A stretch of 64,000 nt of DNA. Origin: Symsagittifera roscoffensis. Taxonomy: Eukaryota > Xenacoelomorpha > Acoela > Convolutidae. The notes under the pieces were generated by a model. It saw nothing but the letters and a program-made list of their open reading frames with translations, was not told the DNA's origin and did not search any database. Numbering within the stretch: the first letter of the stretch is position 1; every line of letters starts with the position of its first letter. The stretch is from contig NC_087063.1 in the NCBI RefSeq assembly GCF_963678635.1, positions 50,167,220 to 50,231,219 on the forward strand, read 5' to 3'. The translations under genes and the position numbers were made by a program. Shown here in pieces: positions 34,121 to 45,521 of the stretch.

Positions 34121-34949
34121 TCTGGTGCGACCATAAGTCTCGAATAAGACCTTAATAGCTTAGAACTAACCAATAATAGATTAGAAGCATGACAATAAAT
34201 TGTTAGTAATCATAAATCATCTGTTGTCCCAGCATCATCACCTAAAACATAACAGCACTCATAAGCTCACTAATATCATTAAAGAATTAAATCTATTTCT
34301 TAAATAAACTTAAACAATTTAAAACTTCAATTCACTTAATTTTAAAATCAGATCATCAAGGCTTATCCTTGGATCTTAATTAATTTTCTATTTCACTAAA
34401 TTTAAAACCTGATCATCAAGGCCTATCCTTGGATCAAAAAGAACAATTTTGTTCTCCCCCACCCACTTAGCAAGTGTCTAACGACCTCAAACGTCGATTC
34501 ACTATCCAACCCTTCTAAAAGACCCAAGACTAATAGAAATTTTTAATAAAACTAACCATTCAAATTAAGATAAACAGTGAAGAACTTCGGTTATCCATCC
34601 TTCACTTGAACCCTCCTCTTACCAGACCCAGGATAGATCTTAGAGTTAGTAAGTTTAAAATAGTATCTAACGAACTACTTGTGTTCTAATTATACCTGAA
34701 CCTTGTGGATCGATTTACTATTCTCCAACCCTTGAACACAATCACTACCCCTAAGAAAGATTAAGTAAGTTAACACCTTAGCTTAGACTAGCCACGAGAA
34801 AAAAAAATCATTCTTCGGAATCGATATACTTTTCTCTCCAACCCTGAACAAAAAAGACCCAGGTTAAGCTAAGCAAAAAATCGTAAGGACTAACAGTCTA
34901 AGAAAATAGAAATATCTAACAACTCTTTGCATCCATCATCCTAAACCTT
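34121..34949 (+). other. retroelement 5' leader with hairpins
   Basis: Untranslated leader. Two tandem copies of GATCATCAAGGC-T/C-TATCCTTGG at 34351 and 34411 (60-bp spacing) each form a short hairpin. A third, AGAACAATTTTGTTCT, lies at about 34440. Degenerate repeats of the type CTATTCTCCAACCCTTGAAC follow. Such structures can serve dimerisation or packaging in retroelement RNA; that role is inferred. Confidence 0.6.
34123..34140 (+). other. candidate tRNA primer-binding site
   Basis: TGGTGCGACCATAAGTCT begins 2 nt after the LTR 1 end. TGG would pair with the CCA end of a tRNA whose acceptor 3' strand is GGTCGCA. The same site follows LTR 2 at 54026 and is absent after LTR 3, as expected of a 3' LTR. 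I cannot name the tRNA. Confidence 0.6.
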
Positions 34950-37841
34950 ATGTCATTCAAAAATCTAGGAAATAAGCAAACAATCGTTTTACACAACTGT
35001 GAAATAGATAACAAAAAATACGATCTTGTAATCACACCTCATACACAAACAGTTGGATACATTAGAACAGAACGACAAAAAACAAAAAGAAAAATTATAA
35101 ACAAACAAAGACAAATCACACGAAAAAGATTTTCAAAAAATAGAAACGCATTTTCTGAATCAGAAGCCAGCAGTTTAGATGAACTCTACAAATTAAAAGA
35201 ATCAATTGATAAAAATTGTCCCTTTCACGATCAATTATATTTTTCCGATTCAGAAACAACTTCAAATTCATCAAAAAGAGGAAAAAGAAGAATAAAAAGC
35301 AATACAAACACAAACCAGTACATCTGTATAATTGGAATCAACCAATTAGACACATCGATAGCTATATATTAACAGTCATCAAACGAAAAAATGAGCCACA
35401 CTCAAAGTGATGATAGTCCAGATGACGAAGAAGTTTACCCCTTTCTCATATATTCACCCGATGATAGAGGGCAACATGATTTTTGCAAAAATTTACTCGT
35501 AAACTTGTTTGAACCCGGAATCAGTCCATGCAAAGCAGAATTCCCAGATGTAAAAATCAAAAGACACATTATTGAACATTATTTGAAAGACATATGTAAC
35601 CTAACACAAGAATATGGAATCTACACCATAGAATTCAGCACACCAAATACGAACCATCGTAAATATGTAATTCAAACAGATGATCTTGAATTAGAATTTT
35701 CAAAAGTATTCCTAGAATATATCAAGAGCATACAATAACATAATTCACAAAGAGCAAACTCTATATTCACAAACGAAGTTTTTGCAATAATATATACTTA
35801 TATCTCTATATTAGAAAAAACAGAATTTCAAAGTATCTCACCAACGGAAACATCCAAACATACAAAAGTACGAAATGAAATCGAAATATTTTCAACATTT
35901 CTACATATAATTAAAGAAAATTTCACTAAAGATGATGTTTCATAACACACTAAACATGATTTACAAAAAATTTTAGCATGGTTTATAATAGATTATTTCA
36001 CACATAATTTAGACTTAATTTCACAAGCAAGAAAAAACTTCAGACCTCAAAATACAAATGATGACACTGCCCTTTCAGAACAATCAGACTACGTTTGGGA
36101 CCCTGAATGGTCTCATCCTACATTTATAAATATCCCACAAGCTATCTCAAGTCAAGCAATTAGTACAATATCTTATCACAGAGATTACGTAAAAGTAATA
36201 CCATTAACCATTGATGCAACACCATTAAACTACAATACATTTTTACCTGATACGCGAAATAACAGTTTAAATTCGACCGTCATACACAATGAAAACCTTA
36301 ATGGAACTAGAAATCTTACACAACAAGATATTCAAACACCATCACACTTCATAAATGAAGAAATTGTCCAAACAACAACAACTACACAACAAAGTATTTC
36401 ACCAATACACCCAAATTTGACAACACCAAGAAATACGAATACTTCACTGGCACAAGTAACCTTACAATCAACCGTTAAACCTTCGGTTATTCCAAAATAT
36501 TCACATATGGATTATCAAACCTATAGACCAATGACAATACCGTCAAAAACACGAAAATCATTCACAAGAAACACCTTTGCAGAACACAATTATAATTATG
36601 CTCACAAACCAAGAACAAATCAACCTCACCGAAAAAACACAAAATTCAAATCACGTATGTCTCATTATTGGAATCTCCCGAAAACATCGACAAATTCAGT
36701 AAATTTTCCAGATAATCCACAACCTACACATGATTATACTGAAAATTACCCATTCTTTCAACAAAATAAAAATAACCAACATACATCATTTAATACAAAA
36801 TATTTATCATCCGATGAAGATGATTATCACCAACCAGATGTTTTTGCACCATATACTAAAGAATACCGCACACAAAGACCACGACAACCTCAACCATCTC
36901 GAAATATGAAAATTTACCCACAAAACCCAACAGATGTACAACATCCACAACAAATGCATATACAAAATCCATTTAACACACAATCAATACAACCACAGAA
37001 TCCAATGTCAATGCATTCTTATCAGCCAACTCAAATGCAAAATGAAATACCGCTTCCATATTATCTTCAGCAACACGAAATAACAAAAAATCAACTTTCA
37101 AATTTTTCGCATATGCCAAATGCCGCAGAATCACTACAGATGACAATGAATCCATACCTCATGGGTGGATTATCAATAACATCCAATAAAACACTGATGG
37201 TATTCACAGGAACAGACCCTGAATAATCTGTAGAAGATTATCTAAATGCAGTAAAAGCAAATTTAATTTTAAATATAGGACCTGAACCATTTAATACGCC
37301 ACTACATCAAAACTGGATACATAGACGCACAGCACTGATAAAAACAACCTTAGCTGGCACAGCTCAAAAATGGTTTTCAGTATTACCTAAAGAAATAAAA
37401 TCAGACTGGAAGAGATTTACACAAGAAATTTCAAAAATGTTTGACTCCGAAAGAAATAAACAACACCAAAGAGTTTTATGTAATGAAATTCGCAGATTAC
37501 CAAATGAAACTATCAAACAATTAGCAGTACGTATCGAAACACTAGTTCGAAAAGCATATTCACTTAATACACATGACTATAAAAACACAAAAATGACAGA
37601 AATTTTAATGATGACCTTAACACCTCAATTAAGGAATATAGCAATAAAAAAGAGAGCATCTCATCCTTCCTCAATTCGAGAACCAGATTTAGATTTTCGA
37701 AAATTAGTAGATAAACTAGAGCAAGCGGAAATCACAAAGAAACTCGAAGAAACAGAAAATCTAAAACTACAATATGTTAATCGAATTGAAACAAACACTA
37801 CACATATAAATAACATACAGGAATCAGATAGACCTAATTGA
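34950..37841 (+). pseudogene. gag polyprotein of the Gypsy-type element, one frame with four internal TAA codons
   Basis: A single reading frame from ATG 34950 (MSFKNLGNKQ; this ATG is also retained in the leader copy after LTR 2) to TGA 37839. It is interrupted only at 35370, 35736, 35943 and 37224, each TAA. N-terminal part: basic and acidic low-complexity sequence (ERQKTKRKIINKQRQ). Middle (36.2-37.1 kb): long Q/N/P-rich region (QPQNPMSMHSYQPTQM). C-terminal part (37.2-37.8 kb): a retrotransposon-gag capsid domain (TTLAGTAQKWFSVLPKEIKS, then KMFDSERNKQHQRV and RRLPNETIKQLAVRIETLVR). About 960 codons, unusually long for Gypsy gag. Known: gag forms the virus-like particle. The stops probably make it non-functional. 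Confidence 0.75.
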
Positions 37842-38756
37842 AAAAATCACTGAAATACTAAATATCCATGAAAAACATCCAAATTTTAAAGGCAAACCAT
37901 CCTTTAAAAAATGGTGTAATTTTTGCCGACGATACGGACACAGTATTTCCGAATGTAGACAAAAACAACAAGATAATCAGAATAAACCTCAAAAGCATAA
38001 AGAACCAAATAAATCGTTCTATCAATATATGAAAAAAGATCAAAATCTACCAAATAAAAATATATATAGTAATAACAGTTCAGGAAAACCACTTCCCAAC
38101 AAAACCAATTACACAAGGAATCAATCACCATATAACTCAAGTTATGGAGGAAGATCACCAGAACGAAGAAATACACAAATTCTTCACAAAAAAATTATAA
38201 TCGATCAAATAGTCGAAATAACTATTCGAGATCAAATTCCAATGCAACACAATTTGTTTCTAGATCCAGTTCCCAATCGAATCCAAGAAATAAACACTAT
38301 TCCAATAATCAATCACGAAACTCATCATACAACAGAAATAGAAACTATTCACATAATAGAAATAGAAGTTATTCGAACAATCGAAATCAGAATTACCCGA
38401 ACAATCGATCAAGAAATAATTCATATAATAGATCAAACAATCACAGATCAAATGATAATTATCAAAACAGATCACGGAACAATTCACAAAATCGAAATTC
38501 AAGTTACAATAATCGATATAGAAATTATTCCCAGTCACCACATAGGAATAATAACCATTATCACAATTCTAAACATCGATACAGAAGTAGTACACCAAAA
38601 CATCAAAGACATATTAATCAAGAACAGACAAATGAAGAAACAACATCAGACCCCCCAGGTATTGATGACACAGGAAGTAACGAACTACAACTAAATCATA
38701 TAAACTGTGGATCATCAGATACAGAAAGTGATACAGAAAATACCATATCTGTAAAT
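37842..38756 (+). pseudogene. nucleocapsid: CCHC zinc knuckle and Arg/Ser/Asn-rich tail
   Basis: In the frame +1 to gag, WCNFCRRYGHSISECRQKQQ (about 37912-37971) is a C-x2-C-x4-H-x4-C knuckle. After about 38180 the frame changes and the original Asn/Ser/Arg-rich tail (NRNRNYSHNRNRSYSNNR type) is read in another frame; the ORF printed in the first frame there (ILE/THR-rich) is an artefact of the shift. The knuckle binds genomic RNA in retroelements. One nucleotide indel near 37835 separates it from gag; I think this is decay, not programmed shifting. Confidence 0.7.
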
Positions 38757-39851
38757 ATGATAACAGTCGAAAACGACTATGAACCTATCATATATGAACA
38801 ACCTTTTACAACACATATATCTGAAAATCAATTGGAACTCCTTCACAATTATTATATTGGACTCACCGATACTAGACAAACTGCAAAAGAAGTAAACGAA
38901 ATTAACACGGTAATTAAACCCGATGAAAAAGATAAAACACAATGTTCAAACACAAATCATATTTATCAAAATATACAAAAAAAACAACCCAGCGAAAAAA
39001 TTTGGACAAAACCATTTCTCTTAGAAAGTCCAAGAAACAAAGAATTTCAACCACCAGATCTTGAAATTGATTTTTTAATTGATTCAGGAGCAGAATCAAA
39101 CATAATTAATATTCCCACATGGAATGAAATCAAAACATTACATCCAAAATTAACGCCTCTTGCAACCTCTAGTAAACTAGCAACAGCACAAGGATCAACA
39201 TTAGTAAATTATGGAAAAATCCAATTATTCCTGCTTCCCACGAGAACAATGGAGCAAAACAAAATCCTAAACAAACCAATTAAACAAATATTTCATATTA
39301 CTGATATTAAGCACAATATCATTGGCATACCATTTATATCTAAATATATACCAACAATCAACATCCTTAATAGTAAAATACTAATCAAAGATAAATACAC
39401 AAAAACAAAAAATACAGCGCTAACATTTTTTCAAAGATTAAACAAACAACCACCATTCTTCTCAAAATTTTATCCAATTTATAACCAACAACGGAAACAC
39501 CTGAAACCATTATCAGGAAATATATATAATTTTTCAATAAAACAAGTTCACCAGTATGATAAAAGTCAAAATAAACATCAACTTTTTATGTCAGATTTTG
39601 AATTCAAACCTTTTCACAAATTTTTCAAAATCACGATCTCATCTATAAAATATTTGAAAAACACGAATTCCGACATCATTTCGTTACACGTGTTTAACAA
39701 TACACCGTATCAAGTAACATTACCCTTAGGACTTTTAGGATATTGTGAAACAAACGCTACAATCTCACCCATACATGAAGTAGCCTATCGCGTAAATAAT
39801 ATACTTCAATTATTAGATATTTGCCAATCCACAATTCTTGACGAAGAATAA
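38757..39851 (+). pseudogene. aspartic protease region of pol
   Basis: An open frame of 364 codons. The catalytic motif is in DLEIDFLIDSGAESNIINIP (about 39058-39117): DSGA, the Asp-Ser/Thr-Gly-Ala site of retroelement proteases. A second flap-and-strand region (HNIIGIPFISKYIPTINILN) fits the ILG/IG-x-P-F strand that follows the protease core. The remaining 150 residues, to a TAA at 39849, have no recognised domain and form a linker before RT. This part of pol is intact over the protease. Confidence 0.75.
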
Positions 39852-39873
39852 TCCATAAAAAACATAGTAAGTA

Positions 39874-41420
39874 ATGAAAAGAGAAACACAGATTACTTCA
39901 CAAAAACACCATATTTTAAACCAACATTCAATAACAAATTACACAAAAGAACAACAAAAATTTTTAACAATGTTTAATTTTGAACACTCACAAATTACAC
40001 CAATCGAATTTGACAAATTATCAAAACAACTGTTAAAAAATTCAACAGTCTACGCAACATCAAAATTTGACGTTGGAAAAATCAGTTCATCACTACATCT
40101 CCCGTTAAAACCTGACGCAGTTTTCAAAAAACAAAGCTAGTAAAGTACCAATTCATTTACACGACAAAGTAAATAGATTACTTGATATTTTAGAACAATA
40201 CAAAACTATCTCACCAGTAAATAAAGAAGAACAACCAAAAGGTAACACTTTTATCAACCCTGTTATCATTCTAGCAAAAGGTGAATCATTAAAAATAGTT
40301 TTAGACGCTAGATACCTCAATTCACTAATTGACGAATCGAAATGCAATTGGCCTATCGAACCAATACAAGTTATCCTAACAAAGATAAATGGAAAATACT
40401 TTACAACCGCAGATATGAATAGTGCATACAATCAAATGCCACTAGATGAACAATCACGACGTTTAATACAATTTGTTATTGGAAATCAACAATATGAATT
40501 TAATCGCTTATTCTATGGAATATCCATAGGACCAGCAGCATTTTCAGCTTTTATGAGTAAAATTTTTAGACCACTAATACTCAAGAAAAACGCAATCACC
40601 TATTTAGAGGATGTTTTTATGCAATCACAAACAAAAGAAGAAATGTTTACAGTTTTAGAGCACTATCATAAAATACTTCAGAACGAAAATCTGAAGGCCG
40701 CTCCCGATAAATCACACTTCTTTTTAACACAGTTAAATTTTTAGGACATAATACTGAACGAAACACAATCACTCCATTAAAATCACGCATTGATGCTATT
40801 CAAAAACTTCAGCCACCAACAAACAAAAAGAAAATCCAAGAATTCCTTGGAATGTTAAATTTCTTAAGCAAGTACGTTTATAAAAAGCAATTATATTTAA
40901 GACCGTTCTATAAAATAATATCCTCAGACAACAAAATAATTTTGAATGGACCACTGAACATCAAACACGATTTGAAGAAATTAAAAAACTTTTAACTGAA
41001 CAGATTTCAAACACAATTCCAGATCCAAATCAACCATTCTATGCAATGTGCGATGCTTCAAATTTTGGCATCGGCGCAGCATTACTACAATCACATAGTG
41101 GTACAAATAAAACTCCCGATTATTCACTCAAGCAGAGCTACGACTCTCAACTCTAATGAGAGAATGTACAGCTATAATTTATACACTTACAGAATATGAA
41201 TTTCTGATACTTGGATCAAAACATCCAACAGTTCTATTCACAGATCATAAACCAATCATTTTTCTCTTTACATAAAAGTCAAATCCAAATCACCGAGTTT
41301 ATAGAATTCAATTAATTCTAATGAAATTTCCAAACTTACATATAGTTTGGACAGCCGGAAAGAATCTTGCATTACCAGATACATTAAGTCGAAATACACC
41401 ACCTGAATTACTTACACGAA
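39874..41420 (+). pseudogene. reverse transcriptase and RNase H, active site YLED
   Basis: RT starts near 39,960. Seen: NPVIILAKGESLKIVLDARY (about 40257-40316), FTTADMNSAYNQMPLDEQSR (about 40402-40461), FNRLFYGISIGPAAFSAFMS (about 40498-40557), ITYLEDVFMQSQTKEE (about 40593-40640). Thumb: RIDAIQKLQPPTNKKKIQEF near 40780-40840. RNase H: FYAMCDASNFGIGAALLQS (about 41038-41094) and FTDHKPIIFL (about 41239). Known: RT needs YxDD; here the first Asp is Glu. Frame breaks lie near 40138, 40738 (one base lost before the LGHN motif), 40920 and 41110, and a TAA at about 41273. Downstream PNLHIVWTAGKNLALPDTLS is the usual end of Gypsy RNase H. Dead enzyme. Confidence 0.85.
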
Positions 41421-41899
41421 AAACTACAGTTGAAATACCAAAAAATATAAAATTTTACCTTGCAAAAGACGAAACATCACCCCGACTAGAATGCAAATAT
41501 GCAGTAAAAACTGACATTGATTAATCACAAATAAATAACCTACAACATTTCCCACTTTACTTAGATTGCCAAAATAATCACTACGAAGTTGATCTACTAG
41601 GAACATCAACTTTCAAACCAATTCCATACTCACAATGGATAAAAAATAACACCCAACAAAAAAGAATAAAACACCACTCGCATAAAAAAGACTGTTTTCC
41701 ATTAATTGAAAAAGAAAATTTAACTGATAAAATTAATTTATCAGGACCACAAACAAATGATTCAAAATACACAAAAAATCAAGTTTTTGACCCCCATGAC
41801 CCACTTGACACAATTCCCCTATCAAAACTAGAAATTGACAATATTTTTCTCCCTCCAACAGATAAAATTACACTTGAACTCTTAAAACAATATCAAAAT

Positions 41900-43373
41900 C
41901 TGGACCCGGTAATTAGACAATTAAAATCATGGCACAAATACAAAACTAAGCCCGTAAAAGCAGATACCACAATTTTAGGAAATAAAACACTCCTCCGATA
42001 TTTCCGAAAATTTAATAAAACAACATTTAATGAAAACACAGACCTTCTAGAATATCAATTAAATGATTCTACAGTTCCCTGTCTCCCTTTAAGTATGATA
42101 ATAATAGCGTTTAACATCTCACATACACAAAATACTAAAGGACACTCTGGATCAGAGAAAACATATTCAAACTTTACACAAAATTTTTATTTCCCAAATG
42201 CACCAATTTGGATAAAAGTATTATGCAATGATTGTATAATATGTCAACTAAATAAACCTTATCCAAATCAAAAACAAATAGCACAAAAACAAGATTTTAA
42301 AGGACAAAGTTTATATTTTAACCACCGTATTTCATTCGATACAAAAGGACCAATTTCACCATCCTCTGAAGGAAACTCCTACATTATGGTAATTGTTGAT
42401 GCATTTACAAATTATGTAGCACTCAACCCAGTACCACATTGTAATGCTTATTACGCTTACACGACACTTTATGAACACTCGATAGCTAAATTCGGATTAC
42501 CCAATCATGCACCTTGGACAAACGGTTTAGTCGAAGGAATGAACCGTTCATTACAAGAATATCTTAGATGTATTATAAATGGAAATGATACAAAATACAC
42601 AGAATGGTCAGCAGATGTAAAATTATTTCCCTTAGCATATAATTCACAAATCACGACAACTTTAGGAATGTAACCATACGAAATGGTTTTTAACCAAAGC
42701 CACGTAAACCAATTATGTTTACAGCAAATTCTCATAAAAATGCACAAGGTTATTGACAACCAAATAAAGACTCAATTTGTTATAACCTACCTTTACACAC
42801 GCATGATGAAGATCATTTTCATCACCTACAAATCCTTAAATTAGCCTCCGGTACACATATCGAATCGATTTTAAATAGAGATAAAAAACAATGAAATTTA
42901 CAAAAAGTAACATAAAAATTGTTACAAAGGCAAAACATTAACGAACAAATTAATTCACGGTTTACACCAGCCATAGATTTAAAAATTGGAACATTTTTTT
43001 AATACCTAATTTTAATACACAAAAAGGAATTTCTAAAAAATTACAACCCCTTCGCAAAGGATTATACCAATTAATTGCCAAACCTTCTGACGTAACGTAT
43101 AAAATTACCGATTCAAACCAAAAAGAAATTGTTCAACATCGGAACAATCTATTGCCTTACTACCCAAAAGAGTACGCACTACGCGAAATAACTCAATTAT
43201 ATTCTTTCACAGGTTTAAAAGTTATTCAAAATCATCCACATACGGAAAAAGAAATAGATGCACAACACAACATTCATCATGAAAAACAAATACAAAACCA
43301 ACTACAACTCAAAACAATACAAAAAAGCCAGATCAAAACATACATCAAAAAGAAAGGAAAAATAGAAAAATGA
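41900..43373 (+). pseudogene. integrase (tandem-unit copy 1), middle catalytic Asp region deleted
   Basis: Zinc-binding N-terminus: GHSGSEKTYSNFTQNFYFPN then CNDCIICQLNKPY (about 42140-42260). Core: ISFDTKGPISPSSEGNSYIM (about 42330-42390, first Asp), then EHSIAKFGLPNHAPWTNGLV, and EGMNRSLQEYLR (about 42535-42570, catalytic Glu). In Gypsy integrases about 25-30 residues with TDNGTEF lie between KFGLP and the PWTNG piece; they are missing here and in all three tandem copies. A TAA stands at 42670 in this copy, where copies 2 and 3 have TCA. C-terminal GPY/F-like domain: KGLYQLIAKPSDVTYKITDS and VQHRNNLLPYYPKEYAL, ending with a basic tail at 43373. The junction at 42441 begins the tandem unit. 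Confidence 0.82.
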
Positions 43374-45521
43374 TAGAAAAAATTCTACCACAAGAACAAG
43401 TAGAGAAAGCAGAACATAGGGAATCATCAAGACTTAGAAATCAACCACGTAAAAACTACAAAACATTCATCCCACAATCTAAAATATTAAAGAAAGTTGA
43501 ATTTCAAAAACAACTTTAATTTTAAAATTAATAATCCTTGCACCTCTGGATCATATTGATTTTTCATTTTTCAAAATAAAATGCTGACAAAACATGCAAC
43601 AATTCTAGTTCAGATTCAGCCAATAGGATTCATTAAATTCGTCACCTTCTATAACTATAACACCAACCTATTAGACGAAAGATATTAAACTCCAGGCATA
43701 TCTATAACTATAACTTTACAACCTCCAGATCAAAAACAAGCAAACCACTCAAACTTGACAACTAAAATAAATACCACCATAATATCATAACCCTCCCCTA
43801 TCTAATAACGCAAGGATCAACAATATTTTCCCAACTTAGACCTCAAAACCCTCCAACCAAAAATGGTAAATTAGCCTAAGTAAAAATACGACCATATTCA
43901 TTTGGCCTAAAGTACAAAAATCTCAAAAATACCCCAGATCACCTAACAAATAAAAATAAAGCAAAGAGGACCTCCCAAACACCATAAAATTAGCCCCCAA
44001 CAACTTTTCACAAAACTCAACCCACTTGTCAAAAAATCAATAAATAACTCGACCACACTTGAATATCGCCTCAAACAACAAAAAATAATCGACCAAAAGG
44101 TCATTTCTTAAATGCTCTTCTCTCGATCAGTCACTATCTTTAAAAATACAATTTTCAACATTTTCATAAACTTTTTCATATTACTTAAACTTTTATTCAT
44201 ATTTCTATTTGATACCTTTGAAGCTTTTATAATAATTTTAATCATTTTTTGCAACATTTTTTAAATTTTCTACTCCCTATTTGAAATATATCTCCAACTT
44301 TCCCAAATCATTGACCATATTCACAGGTACGATAACCCAAAGTTTATTTAAATGATACGAACAATTTTTAGTAGAACAGATATTTTTTTTACTATTTGTA
44401 ATTTTTATAACATTTCTATTATCCCTAATATTGACAATGTGCAAATGTATAAAAAAGGCAATAGTCACATTCGCCTTAGCAACAACCCTTTTAATTCTTT
44501 TCCTTGAAGAATACTACAATAAACATAAATTTTTTCACTAGAAAAAACAAATCAAAAAACTTTCAAAAATTGCTAACCAACAATCACAAAATCAGTCTTC
44601 ACTGACATCATCCCAAGAAAACCCGACAATACCTACAACTACCCAAAACCCCCAAACATCCACACGAATTTCTTTCCAAGATAACCCATACACTTTTGAA
44701 GAACTACACGCTCGTTTATCCGAACCATTAGAACCAGTTCAGCGACAAGCACCCCTAAGTTAACCAACATATAATTTATACCCTCATTTCCACAATATAC
44801 GTTAAATACACCTAACGACACACGTAGTTTTGTAGATGAACATGTTTTAATGCCCACACTTCATTGGACAGCATATTATCATTTTACTAACCCCCTTTGC
44901 CTGCCACTATCTAGTACTCATGACGACATAGAAAGGAATAAAAATATGTTATATATACTCACCGCAACACTAACACCTAGACAATTTACTTATGTAGGAT
45001 ATAAAAAATTACTAAAAACATTCAATGCACCCCGAGCTAACGAATTTACAATAGAATATTACGACCATAATATCATCCGAACTAATCAAGACCAATTTTT
45101 AGATGACCGCTTCGCAAACCCACAACTAACAGAAAAATTTTTCATTAAAACGTCATATGTATTCACACTTAATATTTTTGATAGAAAATATGATCACATC
45201 ATTTCTGAAGCACTAAATGATATTCAAGCTTACGAAAGTTTCAAAGACAAATTTCAGTTATTTTCACTAACCTTTCACTTCCTTGCACCACATGAACGCG
45301 ATTTGCACTGTTCACACGACATTATGTTACGCACTAAACAGACTCATACATATACATACTATCGCTTCATACAAAATCATTTTGATTTGCATATTCCATC
45401 AAGACAACCACACCATCGTTTTCAGTTTCTTAACTCAAAGTACACTTCACCATTTTTTCTTAATTTCACTTATTGCATCAAGGATACTAACCTCCACGAC
45501 ATCCTCCGCAATTATGACCCA
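42441..45521 (+). repeat. 3081-bp tandem unit, copy 1
   Basis: Starts inside the integrase core (GTAATGCTTATTACGC) and ends inside the unknown env-position ORF (TTATGACCCA). Joined head to tail to copy 2 at 45522. Carries integrase 3' half, GPY/F-like tail, two hydrophobic ORFs (44112-44264, 44356-44541), a Pro/Thr/Gln-rich stretch (44560-44760) and 5' two thirds of the unknown ORF (from 44850). Confidence 0.95.
44112..44541 (+). CDS. hydrophobic ORFs in the env position (unit 1; also at 47193-47622 and 50275-50704)
   Basis: Two short open frames. The first (44112-44264, 50 aa, ATG) is almost wholly hydrophobic (FINFFILLKLLFIFLFDTF, then FIIILIIFCNIF). The second (44356-44541, after a TGA at 44353) has two membrane segments, IFFLLFVIFITFLLSLILTM then a KCIKK link and VTFALATTLLILFL, followed by EEYYNKHKFF. 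They lie downstream of integrase where env sits in env-bearing Gypsy elements. They could be the broken membrane part of an envelope-like protein, but I see no fusion peptide, cleavage site or other family mark. All three units keep both frames. Confidence 0.45.

Noticed and set aside
34121-34955. A 1245-bp LTR (33711-34955), since LTR 1 and LTR 2 match that far
   Set aside because: LTR 3 stops at 410 bp next to CTGG, and a TGG primer-site sequence follows at exactly that point in copies 1 and 2. The longer match is the duplicated leader.
34950-37841. TAA reassigned as a sense codon
   Set aside because: The host genes give no support: none has internal TAA, and the small ORF at 58274 ends in TAA. 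In the tandem units a TAA in copy 1 is TCA in copies 2 and 3, a simple mutation.
38029-38694. Ile/Thr/Glu-rich 221-codon ORF as a separate gene
   Set aside because: It is the Asn/Ser/Arg-rich nucleocapsid tail read in the wrong frame after an indel.
44639-44857. Minus-strand 72-codon ORF kept in all three tandem units
   Set aside because: Conserved only because the DNA is duplicated; antisense to the Pro/Thr/Gln-rich stretch and without domain features.
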